Shown here: in pieces, positions 36,601-51,600 of the stretch
How the letters are laid out: each line of letters opens with the position of its first letter
Position numbering within the stretch: the stretch's first letter is position 1
From: Echinococcus granulosus
Lineage: Eukaryota; Platyhelminthes; Cestoda; Cyclophyllidea; Taeniidae
Direction of reading: 5' to 3'
Assembly: GCF_000524195.1 (NCBI RefSeq)
Contig: NW_020170394.1
Location: 895,845 to 959,844 of the forward strand
DNA: 64,000 nucleotides
The notes under the pieces: model-generated
What the model saw: the letters and a program-made list of their open reading frames with translations, nothing else
The model's database searches: none
Told to the model about the DNA's origin: nothing
Made by a program: the position numbers and the translations under genes

Positions 36601-39600
36601 TAACGTTCTAATTAAGGCATCAGCGTACACTTCGTTATTAGAATGCACATCTTTTTGACTGTAGTTTTTTTTTGTATAAGAAAGGCTTCAAGTTGTTTCA
36701 AAAGTATTACCAAAAACAAGTGTTGATATATTTCGCTGATTGGAATGGTACCGTGTCACTGCGTTATCGAAATTGATAGCCTTGGTTTATCTATTAAGCT
36801 TGCGTAATTAAATTATCTAGTTTCTAAAGTATACGCATATACGTTCTCTTATATATTACCTACATTGCTTTCAAAGAAACATGAAAACTGACTTTGAAGC
36901 TTTGTTGTTCAGTTTCATCCATTAGTGGAGATTTTAAGCAAATGAACTGCCTTTAAGACCCAATTAGCAGACGTTCTAGAAATACAAAAAGTTTTATCAG
37001 ATTATTGTCCAATTTAAGGTGCAGAAGTTTAATTGTTTAAACATTTTGAACATCACAACTGGTATATTTCATTTGCTTTGGTATTCTGCCCAAGCGAAGT
37101 TAATGGAAGCGGATACTGTTTATTTTAAGTACGATGTTCACTTTTTCACTTCTAGCAAAATATTAATTACTGAGATTGTTATATTTTACCCCATTTCCAA
37201 ATTGTTAACCAAACATACGATTTCGTTTTTAATGGAGCACAATTTTTGGGAATACAGATCAACACTTTCACATTGATTCAGCTTTCTGAGGTTCTTTCAA
37301 GTCGACGAGCACACTTGAGAAGCAATTGGGATTATGCGAAAAGTAATTACACAGAAGACGATGAAGAACCAGATGCCGATGACGACGAAGACGACGTAGA
37401 CGAAGACGACTTTATGGAGGTCTCGGACGCCATCAGCGGGAAGGGGACGGCGTTTTTAACAAGCTCGATCGCAATGCCCACGACGCCGATCGCTGAGACG
37501 TCTATGACTACCAGCAGCTCTGGCAAGCGCTCAACAACCACCACCGGCACCGACGGTGAGGGCGGGAACTTCAGTGATGAAGGTCTTTCCACCGTGAGGC
37601 GGGTCGTTCAACCCAAGGAAACCGAGTTCCCCCCCTGTCCTGGCACCTCAAATTCGTCTTTCCCTGTTGCTCAGGTAGGCGTTGGAAAATTTCCAAGAAT
37701 ATACGGGTGCTACTTCTAAATAGTTTTTTTTTAGAAAAAAAAACTCGCCTTTCATATTTAGCACCTTCTTGGCGAGTAACCTAGACAGGAATTTCGTATT
37801 CAAATGTCTTAAGAAAAGAAAACTGTTTTGATTTACCAGTCCACAATATTGTTTACATTTTTCAGATTTCGCGATAAGCCGCTCTGATATTTTCTCGGTA
37901 GTAGAGTTGGAATTCATCCCGTTTTATCCTAGACTTCAAAGGCTCTGGAACCACTCATCTCATTTGCTGATGTCACCCAAAAGAATTCTCAATTTCCAGG
38001 TATTCTGCCTTCTAAAAAGTAACTCTGCCTTGTTCCAGGGTAGTCACCTTCAGATGTTATACCTGTTTAAAAACGTGTATATCCAGTCATTTTTATCTTG
38101 TAAGAATGGGAAACGCGCGCGTAGGTACCGGTTAATTTAATGGTCCTATTGCACTTACTCAAAGGAAAATGGTTGATTTAGAAAAACCCAGACATTACCT
38201 TGGACTCCTTCAATCATATTGCTAGCTTGAGCAAAATAGTGTTTCATACGATTTGTATACTCACGCGCACCGATTTCTAATGTTTCGTAACCCGACAGAC
38301 TGGGCGTCTTTTCAACATCGTCAATCTGCTTTTGCCGATCGTCAGCGTGTTTGCACTCCCCCAATAAGCAGTGTTCGGAGAACCATTCCGGAGGAGAGAG
38401 AAGACGGTAAACTGGAGGCAAACCAGGGCAATCTTGCGTGCAGTCAACCACTAGTTAAGGCGAAGGCCAAGTCTTTCGTTCCTGGCGTCTTTGGCCCATC
38501 GCAGAAGACAATCCAAGCGCTAGGAGACGAGGAGACAGAGGAAGAAGCTGAAGCTGAGGAGGACTATCCCATGCTTAGACTGGACTATCGCCTTAAGTAT
38601 GCTGCTTCGTTTATTTTTCTTTGGCAAGTATTTGCTACTGCTATTCATTGGATAAAAGGCACTTTGTAGCTTTTGCAAACTTTGCATAAATTCAGTAGCA
38701 TCCTGACCCTAATGATTAAATTAATCCTTTTTAAGCAGAAAAAAATTGAATGCATGTAGGCTAAAATTATGTCGCAGCGAATTTAAGCAAATCCCGATTT
38801 CACCGATTGATAATATCAAAAGATGCCGCTTGTAGATGACAATTCCTCACGCGATATTGGTATTCGGTTTGGCATTCCTTTTTGGTATCTGTAATCTCAG
38901 TGATGGTTTGAGTGACCAACAGTAAAGCTTGTAGTGGTGATAGCAATATTTCAAAGAATGATGTTACTGTTGTTTGTTCCAGACTTTCCTCTGTATAGTC
39001 TCAGGGAATTCGTCCGCAAATTTTCTATGAAAAGCTCTCTATTTACTACAGGAAGGTTGCAACTATGTACTATTTATAGTCACTTATTCTAGTCAAATTT
39101 CGTTATCACAATTTCCTTGTGTGTGCGGCTTCCCATTTCGACATTTCGCCATTTGCCCTGAGCTTGTGAAAATTTTTCAGGTTTTTCGTCAGTCTTAAAT
39201 AATGTGACCTTAATTTTACTGTAAGGAAGCTGAACTTCGGTTTTGATTTTATTGCCAGCGTTCAACTGAGGTAATAATGGCACTGTTCAATCCGCTTTTC
39301 TAATCAATGAGGGAGCATTGCCTTATTTAAATACTTAATCTTTCTCTAAGCACCTGAAGGACATCTTTTAAATTACAAAACATGCTAAAGGAAGACTAAA
39401 ATGGACTTATCCAAAGATGACTTTTGAAATGTTTTGTATGAAACCAATAAAAATAGAAAAAGGGCATTGTCCTGGGGGAAGTGCAAGTTGCAATACCGTA
39501 GTCTATTCGGTTTTATTTTGTCTTTGCTCTTAAATTAAAGAGGAGATGGTCAACATGTGGACATGATGGTAAAAAGCCCCCCAAAGTCGAACCCAGTATC

Positions 39601-42600
39601 ACCACTACCAGCAGCAGATGAGCCCCATCAGTCCACTCGACCATCGCATCGAGGTTTGACCACCCCGGCTGTCCTACAGTGGTTGGAATCGACCCAGGCC
39701 GCAACCCAAGCCGAGGGAGGGGGCATTTCACCCTTCACAACGCCCTCCAGCATCATCTCGGGCTCAAGTTCAGTTGCGCACACCTCGACTGTGGGCTGCG
39801 AGGACGAGACCATATCAGCTAGTCAGCACGACCTTGTCAGTCGCGTCATTCGACGAAATGTCCGAGAGGCCTCAAAGGACCTTCGTCGGGGCTTTTTTCT
39901 TGCTGGCTACCAGTCTGAACCTTTGACTATCCGATTTACAAACACAATGCCAGGAGAGAACTTGGGCATTCAAATTAAACCTATCTTTGCTGAACCGTCA
40001 GAGATTATGTCCTTTGCGGGAGAGATGCCTCTACATCCGAACGCGAATGGCAAATGGCAAGTTGGAGCTGAGTCTCTGAGAAATCGCTTTTGTGCCGCCT
40101 TTTAAAAAATAGCACATTTCATCACTAAGCTTCTTCTTTGGGACTTCTGATTATTCTATTGCGAGTTGGAGGTGAATACAACATCGTGCTCAAACGTTCT
40201 TATCCGACTATTAAAATGAATGAATTCGAAAAATCGATAAAATGGGTTTTTTAAATAATTCATTCTCTCCTCAATGCGTTTCCTCATGTTTTCTTAAATT
40301 TATTGGAAACATACTTTTAAGTCCTTTTTATGACAGAATCTGTAGGGCTCATTGTAAAATTGAATTTGATTCAACACTCAAGGTCCCGTTGTTTTTATGC
40401 AATTTAATTTTGTTTGATTGCAATATTATAATTTATGAAAGGATTGACAATAAATCGAGTGAAATCCAGCAAAAACGCTTCTGTTTCCCCTACACTGGTT
40501 CCTATAATTTTTCGTAGCATGTCGCAGGGTCACGAACTTAAAGGTCTTCCTGGCAATGGCTAGTTACACCAACAACTTTCGTTACCAATAATCTCAAATG
40601 GCGTATTGAGCCTGATTGTGTTACGTCATCTTTTTTCAGGAGTAAATGTTCCCTTTTTGTAATTATCATTAAGAAAAATGATAAATACAAAAACAAAATC
40701 GTCCTAATTTTTTAATGCTTATCACCTAAAGATGTAGGAAAAATATGAACAATGCTTTGCCATGGTAAAGTTAACACTCTGGAGTCTGTTTCGATAAGGA
40801 ATCTACACTTTCTTTCAGCGAAGCGGGACTTGAAGTACATGCCATTATGCCGAATGGTCGAGTAGCACGTGAGGGGCTCTTATCGGTTGGTGACCGAATT
40901 TTGAGCATAAACGACACCTCCCTCATTGGAGTTCCTTTTGATAAGTAAGTGTTGAATTCCCTTTTTTAGTAGTTAAGATGAAATCCTACTTTTACTTTTG
41001 CATAGAATGCCAATTTTGCATGCAATTCTCAGCTGATACCAAGTAAAGGTGTGTTAGTTTTGGGTTTTATTTTACGGAAGTCGAAGATTATGCTACATGA
41101 GGCAAATTTGCGTGAACGCGAAGCTGACCCGTCCACTACTGCAAACTAAAATCTAGAGCACGGTTAACATTAATTTACATTTAATCGTCTGTTAAGTTGG
41201 GGTTTACAACACGGTAGAATGTTTCATTTCATTTTTTTTCATTTTTCAAAGAGTTATTTGCATCAACGTCTAACTACTCATGGGAATTGGAGTCACTTTG
41301 TTCTACACTTCCTACTTGACGTTACTGCTACTTTTCCGCCCAGTATTTGTTAGTTCCTTTGTTGTCACATGACAGGGGAGTAGGGCAACACAACTGGGAC
41401 AGTGTAAAATTGGTCGATCTGACTATGCATATTCTCGATTTCGCTTTTAATAAAAAATACAAGGAATTCAAGGCTGTGTAGTTATAGCAAATAAATAGTC
41501 AAAACTACATATTCTTGTTTCACGCATATCAGTGTAAAATTAGAAAGGCTACCATGATAATATTTGGAGTAATATAACGGTTCTTCGATGTACTAACAAG
41601 AGTAATATAATTTTCGTAGTAGCATTTGGGTTAATTAAGTCGAAAAGCTACCAAGTATGAATGAAGTTCAAATGATTACCATTTCTATATTTGGAAATTG
41701 CTGTATTCGAATGTACCTTTCTTCTGTTTAAATTAACGATACTGGTACAAGTTTCTGTCTCACTGATAGAAATCGAAATGACTTGTTTGTGAATTAATTG
41801 GTTTGGTTGTTCCCTAGATGATAATCTGTACCTGTCGTGGAATCAGATCTGCCAAGAAGCATCTTTTTTCGTCCTTTATGGTGTCTTAATGCTCGAAACA
41901 CTATTTGTCCTACCTTTAAAATCGCTTTCAAAAGCATTTTAAGGCCAAATAGAGTGTCCCTGGACTTGCGTTACAAGAGGAGCTTTGTGATTCTACGACA
42001 TGGTAAGGGCTGCCTATCGTGCACGTCTCACAACACCCAAGAATAGACGTAGCGCGCGTGTGTACACTCGTACGGCCTTGTCACATAACCAATCAGGGCG
42101 GGAAGGCAACATCGCGTTTCCTGTAGTCGTTATTACCAAAGTCTGCCCCAACACCTATCACGGGCTTGTTGTGTATGTAATCGCACGTCCCTGCAGATGG
42201 GAAGATTTAGCGAGCTAAATTTCAGTTTTGTGAATAATACATACACAGAAAGGTGGCAATGGGGGATATGGAAGAAATCAGTTTCCTTCACCTATATCCT
42301 CTGTGCGTTAAAGGAGTTTCGTTTGGGATACCACCTAAGATGCTCCTGTCGGTGATCATGATCGTGCTGATTTGTTGAGCTTTTGATTAATTAAGTAGTA
42401 GATGGGAATGTACGTTTAATATTCCAAAGGTAAGACCCAACATGCCTCTTAAGATGCACGAAGATAAGTCTGCGGTCAATACTTATTTTTTTTGTATAAG
42501 GGATTAATTAATTTGAATGATCGGGATAGTAACACCTTCGAAACTGTTTATGACGTGCTGTATTACCCACTTCCATTTGTCTCCTCTGCACCAATACCTA

Positions 42601-45600
42601 CCCCTTGCCAAGGAATAGCATAATTCCAAATCGTATTTAAACTAAAACGTTCCTCGCTCTACCTGGTCAAATAATCTGTCAGGAAAATAATTCATCAACC
42701 CACTACTTTGGATACCCACATTCGTGACTCGAGTTTCTGGATAAAATTTTTGGCATTTGTAACAGCTGAGGTGCTCAGCCATTGCTGGGAATAGGGTTCT
42801 GAGTTCTTCATGGACAAACCCTTGAATAAATTAGGCGCCTATAATTTCCATAGCATTCTCGCGGTGTTTAGGTAACAAACATATATTAGATGGAATAACC
42901 GTTCTCAGGTCCACATTGTCGTCATTGTTCGTTAAGAAGGAAAATGATGGCAAACAACCGAGTATGATGAGTAAAAGCCTGTTCTGTGTACGTACGTATG
43001 TTAGAAAAAAATACTTTGGATATGTAGGTGTCACGTACTACAAAGTTTTTAAACAGTTTGGGGTCAGTTGCGCCCTATGAGGTTGCCCCTCTGTACTTTA
43101 GCCCTAGAACCCATGCTTCTAGCACAGTGTAAATTCACTTTTTTTTGTAACTCGAACACACGTTACTTGAACTTGCTAATAGTGGCTTCATCTCACACAT
43201 TTATGTGGGGTGCGGCGGAACTTTCTTTCTGGTATTCCAGAGTTAATTGCTCTAAAGCAAGTTAAACACTTATGCTATTCGCATAATTCATTTACCCTGT
43301 CCAAAATATTGAAAGCACATTTCAACTTTTCCAGGCTCAAATGCCTAGGTGACGTGAAAAAGTACTGTGAAAGAATGGAAAGTAATGTTTCCTCTCAGAA
43401 ACCTAGGCCTAGATAGATAAGTTATTTATTTAAATGGACTGTAGAGCGGTACAACTTTCCAACAAAGATGTTGGCTTGCTATCTTGGTTGTATTTTGAAG
43501 AGGAAAAGTTCCGTATCCTGCAGTTTACTTTCATAGGTTTGGGGGCTTTGTTCCCAAAACTTAGTCATTTTCCCATTAGTTTATATTTTATCTACCTTTG
43601 CGACATCAAGTGATTTGCTATAGTAACTTTAGCCGCTTTAGCTATTTGTTTCGTGAATTAAATGTCAATGTGAAAAACTCACCACCGACTTGCTTTGGTA
43701 GTGAAAAACTACTCTTTTCACTCATGTTTGACCGAAGGGCTTTCTTAAAAATAATCAGCTCAGATATATGTTTTCTGCCTATCTGCACTTTCTGGGTGGT
43801 TGAACATTTGAGAGAGCAAAATCTGTTTGGTAGGTTTCAAACCTTAACTTACAGCCAATGAGCTACTATTTGGTGAGTACAACTCAAAAGCAGATTTTCA
43901 TATTAACACGTTATTGTCTACTAGAATATGAAATTTGCAGTGTATGCAATACCCTCCATATAGTGGTTTTATTTATTTTCATTGTGCTGTTTTCCACTTT
44001 GGAATATGCTCGGAAAACCAACCTTCGTAAAATCGAGTCATATTCAACACAACTAATTGTAGTACATTTCCGCTTTATGGAAGTCCGCTCAAATATCTGC
44101 GCAAATGCGGGTCCGGCGTATGGCTACCGTTCTTTTCATATTTTTGAATAAGCCCAGGAAAATCGCTACGCTACGCTTGGAACATCACGCCAGTTTTGCC
44201 CTTAATAAATTCGGAAGTGGACTCGCGTAATGTGGATGTTTGCTCCCACAAGAATAAACAAGTTATACCTTGAAGTCATATGAATATGTGAGACTTGCTC
44301 CATCAGGCTCACTATTTTACTCTCCTTTACGTTCCGTGGAGCAAGTGGAATGATAAGGTACTTGCACTTCCTAGTTTTCAATGTGTCTAGAAAGTAGTCT
44401 CGTTTAGTGTCTAGGTTGCAAGTCACGGAAATGGTGCAATTCTACGTACAGCTCGTAAACAAGCAGCTCCTTTTGGTGCAAGCATCACTAGCATGTGCTT
44501 GCTGTGGGGAGCTTGGGAGGCATTGTATGCTCAATAAATTATTGTTAAAAAACCCCTTATGAATCTTTAGGGGTAGAGACATCTTCCAAGAAGCGCTGAA
44601 GAATCACGAGCTGGCGCTCCAGGTACTTCCCTACACAGGCAAAATCACTCGCAGTGTCTCTACGGCCAACTACCCGAGTCGCTGTCCAACTCCACCTGTC
44701 CTTCCCACACGTGAGGTTGGTGCAGTCGTAACAGACGGTGAGAAGCCCACATGTGGCCTCGTGATGGTGGTCGATCACTCGGGGAAGGCAAAGGAGGTTG
44801 CCACCTCAAAACCGGGTCCACCACCCCCGCCTAGACGCTCACCGCACACTGCACTGTCACAACAACAGCAACAGACGGATGAAATACATGCAAAAGTCAC
44901 ACCTGTTCTCCCTCTGGGACAAAAGCAGGAAGTTGCGCAACCACGAGTTTTAACTTCCGGTCCAGAGACAAAAACCGTCCGTCTGAGAAAGGGTAAGCGA
45001 ACGTCTTGCAACAAATTCCTCGAAAATATCAGTGCCAACGGAGAATTTTGGTCGAGATAGGTAATAGTTGAACTTCATCAAGGACCTACAAATGTTGCAT
45101 GTACCAAGGCGATTTCTGATTGTCTACATTCTTGCTAGTTTACGCCTATAGCGCCTACCAACTGTGATTTGCTCGATGGTAATTTTTAAGCGTCCGGCCA
45201 TGCGATTCGAAAAATGGCAATGCAGCTGTAATTCTTTATAATTCAAATAAAAGTCCATCCTGTTTAATAGCTTCACACTATCCATTTCTTCATGAAGTGG
45301 ATTGTTGAAGTTTTCTGGACCTTTGGCGGAACATCCTGTCACAATTCAACTTCGTTAATAGTGTACTACCAACTGTAGGCACCAATGGCCCCAGATTTCC
45401 TAAATTACTGCTGCATATCCCAGCAGCCCAATGATCTTCCCGTGGCGGTATCGGGTCGGTGGAGTGGCTGGGGTGCAAAGTGGTGATTCACGCGTGTGTG
45501 CTGTCGTAGCTCGACCACTGTTTGTGCAATTCCAGCCTTCAGATTTCCATTGTTTATTGAGAAAGTTCACGACCGATGGGGCGACTAAATGGCGCATCAA

Positions 45601-48600
45601 TTGAGCAACTGATATGCCACAACATAGGTTCTGTCTCCACATGTCATTTTTGCACCATTTTGACTGCTCATTTTCATCTATGGGAAGAGATTTATCTCTC
45701 AAACACGAGCACTTTCTCTAACCGCTGTTTTTGGTAATGTTCAGACGCGAAAACATTGCTAGCATGTTTTGTTTACACACCTACGGTGCGTCATTATGCG
45801 TGCAATTGGACCTCATACCTCTTCAGGACACTTCCCCTCCAGTGAGTCAGCCAGATTGCACGCTGATAAGACCAGGTATTTCAAGTTTTACTGTCACACA
45901 GGCTGGATGGAGCTTAAACTAGGCGTCAAAATAAGCGGTGCAATCGCCTATCATTCACATCCAGTGTCTGGGCTGTCGTTGAGATATAGCGATACTGCCT
46001 ATTACACATTCGGTAGTAATTTGTATGATACTTTTAGGTACTATATTTTCAAAGAAAAGAAAATTCACCCATGATGGATTCAAGATATTATGAGCGCTTA
46101 CGCAGTTCAGCGTTCTAACGACGCCCATTATCAGATTCTCGATTTTATCGGAGTATCAAATCTTTGAAATCCACCGCTAATGACGCCATCAAGTACCACC
46201 TTAAATGTTCGCGCTTTAATGCTAGTTCTCCTACTCTCAAGCGCTTTGGCACTAGCAAGAGCTCCCATTTAGCCTAACCGTCGTTATTGAATCCCTTGTT
46301 TAGGAGCTTCTGGTTTGGGGTTCAGTTTGACCAGTCGAGATCAACATCAAAGGAAGCCGAACTGCCTGGTTTTCATCAAAAACATCCTGCCTGGTGGGGC
46401 CGCTCTTTTGGACGGCAACTTGAAGCCTGGTGATCGCCTCCTTATGGTGTGTATACGACATTATTTTCCATTGTACACATTATAAATTTTGTGCAATTTT
46501 ATCACAAAAGTTTAAGAAACTAGTGTCAAACCCAGTGATTTATTACATTACGCGACAATGAGCAAAATCTAAACTCAGGCACTGTATTGGCTTGTATGAA
46601 GCCAATGGGAAAAGATCTTACAGACTATCCGGTGGTTTTCTGATTTCTTGCCTCCGTGATTCACGCCCGAGCGGAGTGTCTTCCTGTAACTACGTTAACG
46701 CCACGCAACGCCAAGCCACGCGCGCGTGTAGGCTGATCACTGGATTGGACGAAGCGTTTTCCTGGCAGGTGCACTTCGGTCGCTGCCGCCACACAACTGA
46801 CTGCGAGGCCTGGTTGGTTGGACAGGTGAAATTCGTACATAATTTACTGACCGAAGTGCCACACATTTTCGTTAAGAATGGACGTTTTTCTCAAAGTGGG
46901 ATTGTCTGTGAGCAGATATGGAGCGTTCGTCAAGACGCTGATGATGCAGATGACAACACACTTGTAAATCTCGTGATGCAAAGCATCACTTCTGATTCGG
47001 CAAAAGGTGAATATCACAGGTTCGTAAATAGAAAACTCAGAAGCTATCAAAATCGTGTAGCAATGTAAGGCAGATTTTCTACTCTTTCCTCCAAAACTCA
47101 TACCGGGGCACAATTTTAAGGCATGCATACACTCATACGTGATGTAATCGTTAGTGCTGTGAAAATGTTCGCATACGTCTATTCGCGATTCCTAATGAAT
47201 TGTCACGCTTGTTCATTCCTTGTGACCGGGGAAACATAAACGAACCAGCATGTTATGAGCAAATTGTCCCTCATTGTTTATTTCTCCTCATGAAGCATGA
47301 GTGTTCCTACTGTGGTCCACAGATTGCATACTATTTTCCTTTGGAAATAGACCAAACGAAATGTGGCTCGTCACTCTGCCAATTAGCTAATTTAACGTTC
47401 AGGTGATTGCTCAGCCCTCTTTCTGAAAAGTTGCCAAATTTCAAACGCAACTGACCTTAATGGACAGTTGCGTCCTTCCGAACCATGAACATAATAAGCC
47501 ACGGAATGTAAGGCGATGATTTACACAAGTTGGTAGACCAACAGAATCATCGATTCGACTAAATATTCACATTGGACAGCAAGTGAAGCAAGTAGTAGTT
47601 AGATGAAGGTGTTTTGCGTACTCTGGACAAAATCAGTGACTCTTGGTGTAGCGTATGGAAATGCAAAAGGATAATACGAAAGCAAACCAATTCTTGAAAT
47701 CCTAGCACATTTGTCTATAATTAACTAAGGAATTTTTTGTTCATGAATTATTTGTGGAAAATAGACGATCAGAGAGCTTTATTAAGGTTCAGTGCGTACT
47801 CCAACACCTTGTTTTGCACTTCTTATTTGATTTCTGTGTTTGAATTTAAGCATGCATAGATCATTCGACACGTGCATTCGTCCTCACTTTTGATGTGAAA
47901 ATATTTTACGAAGTCCAAAATAGACTTAATTTTAATGGGCACATTGCCAAGTGGTATTTAACATCTTGCTTTTTTGTCTTGACGATTAACAAAGCCCTGG
48001 TACATAGGTAGATTTTGTAGATAGTTGCTCCTAGAAAGCACTATAACAGCTGGCAGTGCCGCAAGAAGTAACAGATTAGTGTCAATGCTTTATTTATAAT
48101 TTACGGGTGGACTTGGTTACGTAAACATGTTGTACCCTACGTGGGCTAAGATACTATGATGCATTAATTAATTGGGGTGGTAGAGGAGTGGCTATCGCCT
48201 ATTTTATTTTCCAGGTTGACGATAAGGATGTTTCTGAGTTGGGCCAAACGACAACTGTGGCACTCCTAAGGGAGAAACCGATTGGGAGCCTGGTCACCCT
48301 TGTGGTCTCGTCTGGTCCTCACCATCAGGAGCTGAACTGTTCCTCCACCAAAAACAGTGACGAGACACATAGCGATAGAATTAGTTCGTCACAAATCGTA
48401 AGCAATGGATTTCATTAACTATGCATTTTTGCTATTTTCCAGAATGATTTGGTTTCGGCGGCATATTTTTTCACTAATCGAAAGTTCACTTTACATGCTT
48501 ACTGTTTTAACTGCTTGACTGATGTATGACTATCTGGCCTCGTTTAAATATAGGTAAGGAATGTTTTTTTTTAGCTAAAATTTTGGTTATCAATGTATAA

Positions 48601-51600
48601 GGCTGTACTTTTTGCAGGGAATTTCATCTTTAGATGGTAATTGTGGTATTATTTACAGGATATGGCTTCGATAGAATTCCGAACTGAAGAATCTGCGGGA
48701 AATCCAGGTTTAAAAGGAGAATCAAAGATGCTTGATTCGGAGACTCGCTGATTGATCTGATCTGTTTTTAGCCAGTTGCTTTTCGATAGACAAGAAAGGT
48801 TTGGCATTTCTAGGCTCTTGGTTCTAGTCGCACACCATGCGGTTGCCCCTTTCGTGAATGCAAAAGTGCCCTAAAGTAACAGCTGCGACCTAGGGATACC
48901 GAAGGCCACTTCAGGCATCAGTCCCTCCGATTGGGTTTTTCACGTTCTTGTGCGTAGAGAAGTAAATCGCAATTTGTGCACCCATAACTCAAAATACAAA
49001 ATAATATGTACAAACACTTCTGATTTTTAATAACTCAGATGATTCGGAAATAAACGAATTTCATTTTTTGTGGGAAAGTGATTTTGTAATTATTTGCCAA
49101 ACACTTCTGGACCTCTCTGATGCGCTAACCGCGCTACATTATGGAATGACCGGCATAAAGATCAGGACTTTGGACGTCATTCACACAATGTGCGCTCCCA
49201 ATTGCCCATCCGCAAAAATTGGCACGCGCCACAGCAGCTTCGGATTTGCATTCTAGGCTAGTTTACACTCCCCTTCACTTTGCGATTGGTTAAAGTTATC
49301 AAATATTGACTGGTTACCGAGTTTGTAGAGCACAAATAAAATTGTCATAAATGAAGGAACTGGATCTCTTAATTGCAGGAAGGTAGCAAGGAAGATTTCC
49401 TGAAGTATTTTGCAGTGGATCCCACCTTAGTCAAGTTGCATACCTTTGAAATCCCAATCTCCTGCGACTCTAAAAATGAGGCCACAGAGCATGCTGGTCC
49501 GAAGCCGTCCAACCGCTCCTTCTCCACCCCCGCTTCCTTGCTGGCCTCAGCCTTCACGCTGGGGGTGAGTGTGCGAGTGCGTCCTCTCAATCCTGACGAC
49601 TGCTCGCCCACTGTTCTCGAGACTGCCGTGAAGGCCGTCGCCACCACTACCACTGTAACCTCCGCTGACGACGCATCCAACACCAAAGTCTGCGAGGACT
49701 GCAGTAAAAACGGTGTCTTTGTGCGCACCGTCATTCCTGGGGGCGCCGCACATAAGGTGTTGATCACCAGTGTTAATATCTTTTCACTTTCACAGGGTAC
49801 TGTTCTAAGACAGCTTTAGAAATAGCGAATTTTCTTGTGAAAATCAAGCGCCCCTGAGATGGCTCTATCTTTTGCTTTCCTTTAAAGCAACGAATTTGCA
49901 CCAAAAGATGACCTTGCTTTAAGGTGAAGGCCTTTTTAAATGTTTTATGCGTTCATGTGCACAATCGCTCGGTCTAAACACTAGCCTTTCTAACCATCCA
50001 TCCGATCGAACAATCGTCAGTCCTTCTTATTTTCGTTTTTCACTCTTCTGACTTTGATCCCCACTTAATCATCCCTTTGAGTGGACTACTTACTTACCTT
50101 TGTTTTCCTCTTATGAATTTTTTTCACCATAAAAAAGGGATTACTAGTAGTAATGACCACCAAATGGCATATCTTTAAAAGTGAATACTAGGGCATGCAA
50201 GGCTAGTGCATAAACGACAGCTTGGAAAATCACTGTAGGCGATAGCAAAATTTCAAGTTCAGTGCTCCTTTCTTAATGGCGCGTTATCTGTTAAATAAAC
50301 CAAATAGCAACCTTGTCATGTATCGAGGTATTGGAATACCCACTTAGAATTATAATTTGTGGCGCACTGGAGTCAAAGTTCATCTCCTACTGAGTCTTTT
50401 TCTACGAAACTGGCACCTCAGTTACAGTACTGCAAAAATAGTTCACTTGATGAACTGAATGGCTGGATGTTTGGGCGTTGTTATTAAATAGCATCTAAAT
50501 AACATTCAAACGTCAATATTTGAGTAGCATTCAATTACTTTATTCAAGTATTTACATTAATATTTAGATTAGTGCTTAAATATTGTTCAAATGTTAATGC
50601 TAAGCACTGACTAAATAACATGAATACCGGATAAATCGGGTCAGTTTCACTACTTCCCGTAAAGCGTTTTTTGCAGAAGACCTCAAACGACGCTTGAAAG
50701 GAAAGCTAAACTCTAGTTTGCAAAAGAGGGGTGAACAATCCTAATTACCTCATTGGCAAGTGAGTGGGTAAGCTGGGTCATTTTTGGTAGCCTTTTACCC
50801 AGTCTAGAGCAAATACGCGGTGGATTGAGAACTGCAAAAACAGACAAAGTAGATATGACAAGCACTCACAAATCATCTCCGCTTCAGGTTTGCGTTGACT
50901 TCCTCTGCAGACTTGCTTCCCAAATGAATGAACAGCCTACATTTGGCCACCCAGACTGACGACATAACACACTTGTGCAAGGCCTGGTTGCTGCTAACCC
51001 TTTTTCTTGGGAAAGCCATTTGTAGCTGGGAAACCAGATCATTAACTTGTGCGGGCCTCCACAACCGAAGGCAGAACCTGCCAAAGGATGGTATCCTTTA
51101 GAGGCTGACCACTGGACTGATGTATGGCTGAAGGAATTTTAGTTTGATCAGCAGCGGTGAAGGTTTGGGATACAGTTTGATTTTATTGTACAATGCAACT
51201 CAAATGCATCAATAATTGCAAACATTTTGATTCCTACAAGGTTGCTAAGTAAAAACAAAACTCGGAATTTGGATTTTTTAAATCGCAAAACACGATTTTG
51301 TCAGGTCTGATGGTAAAAATCTACGAACCCCTGAGCTGCTTCACAGTTCTTCTATCCTTTCGTTAAAATGATAGTCATCTGCAGCAAAAGTGAGGAGCAT
51401 TCGTGTCAATACGTGCAGAGAACGATAAAGTGAGGTGATGGTTTTTTTAACAGCTTTAACGGATTGATTTTTGGTGGCAGTTTACTGGATTTTCGGCCTA
51501 CCTAAATTGTCCCAGTGTCTGCCTTGTAAAAGGGCGCATTATTTGTATGAAGCAATAGTGATTGTGCTTAACTTTCACTAGTCACTACTTAATCAAACCC

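Noticed and set aside
37347..37592. Ser-rich minus-strand open frame
   Set aside because: It is the mirror of the acidic GAX-repeat coding of PAR-3 exon 8.
42000..42218. GC-richer open frame in PAR-3 intron 12 as a gene or exon
   Set aside because: The phase-2 join of exons 12 and 13 restores PDZ1 exactly, and the frame resembles no known protein.
48659..48707. Extra PAR-3 exon between PDZ2 and PDZ3
   Set aside because: Its splice sites are good, but it ends in phase 1, and the next exon then meets TAG immediately. It could be a rare truncating isoform.
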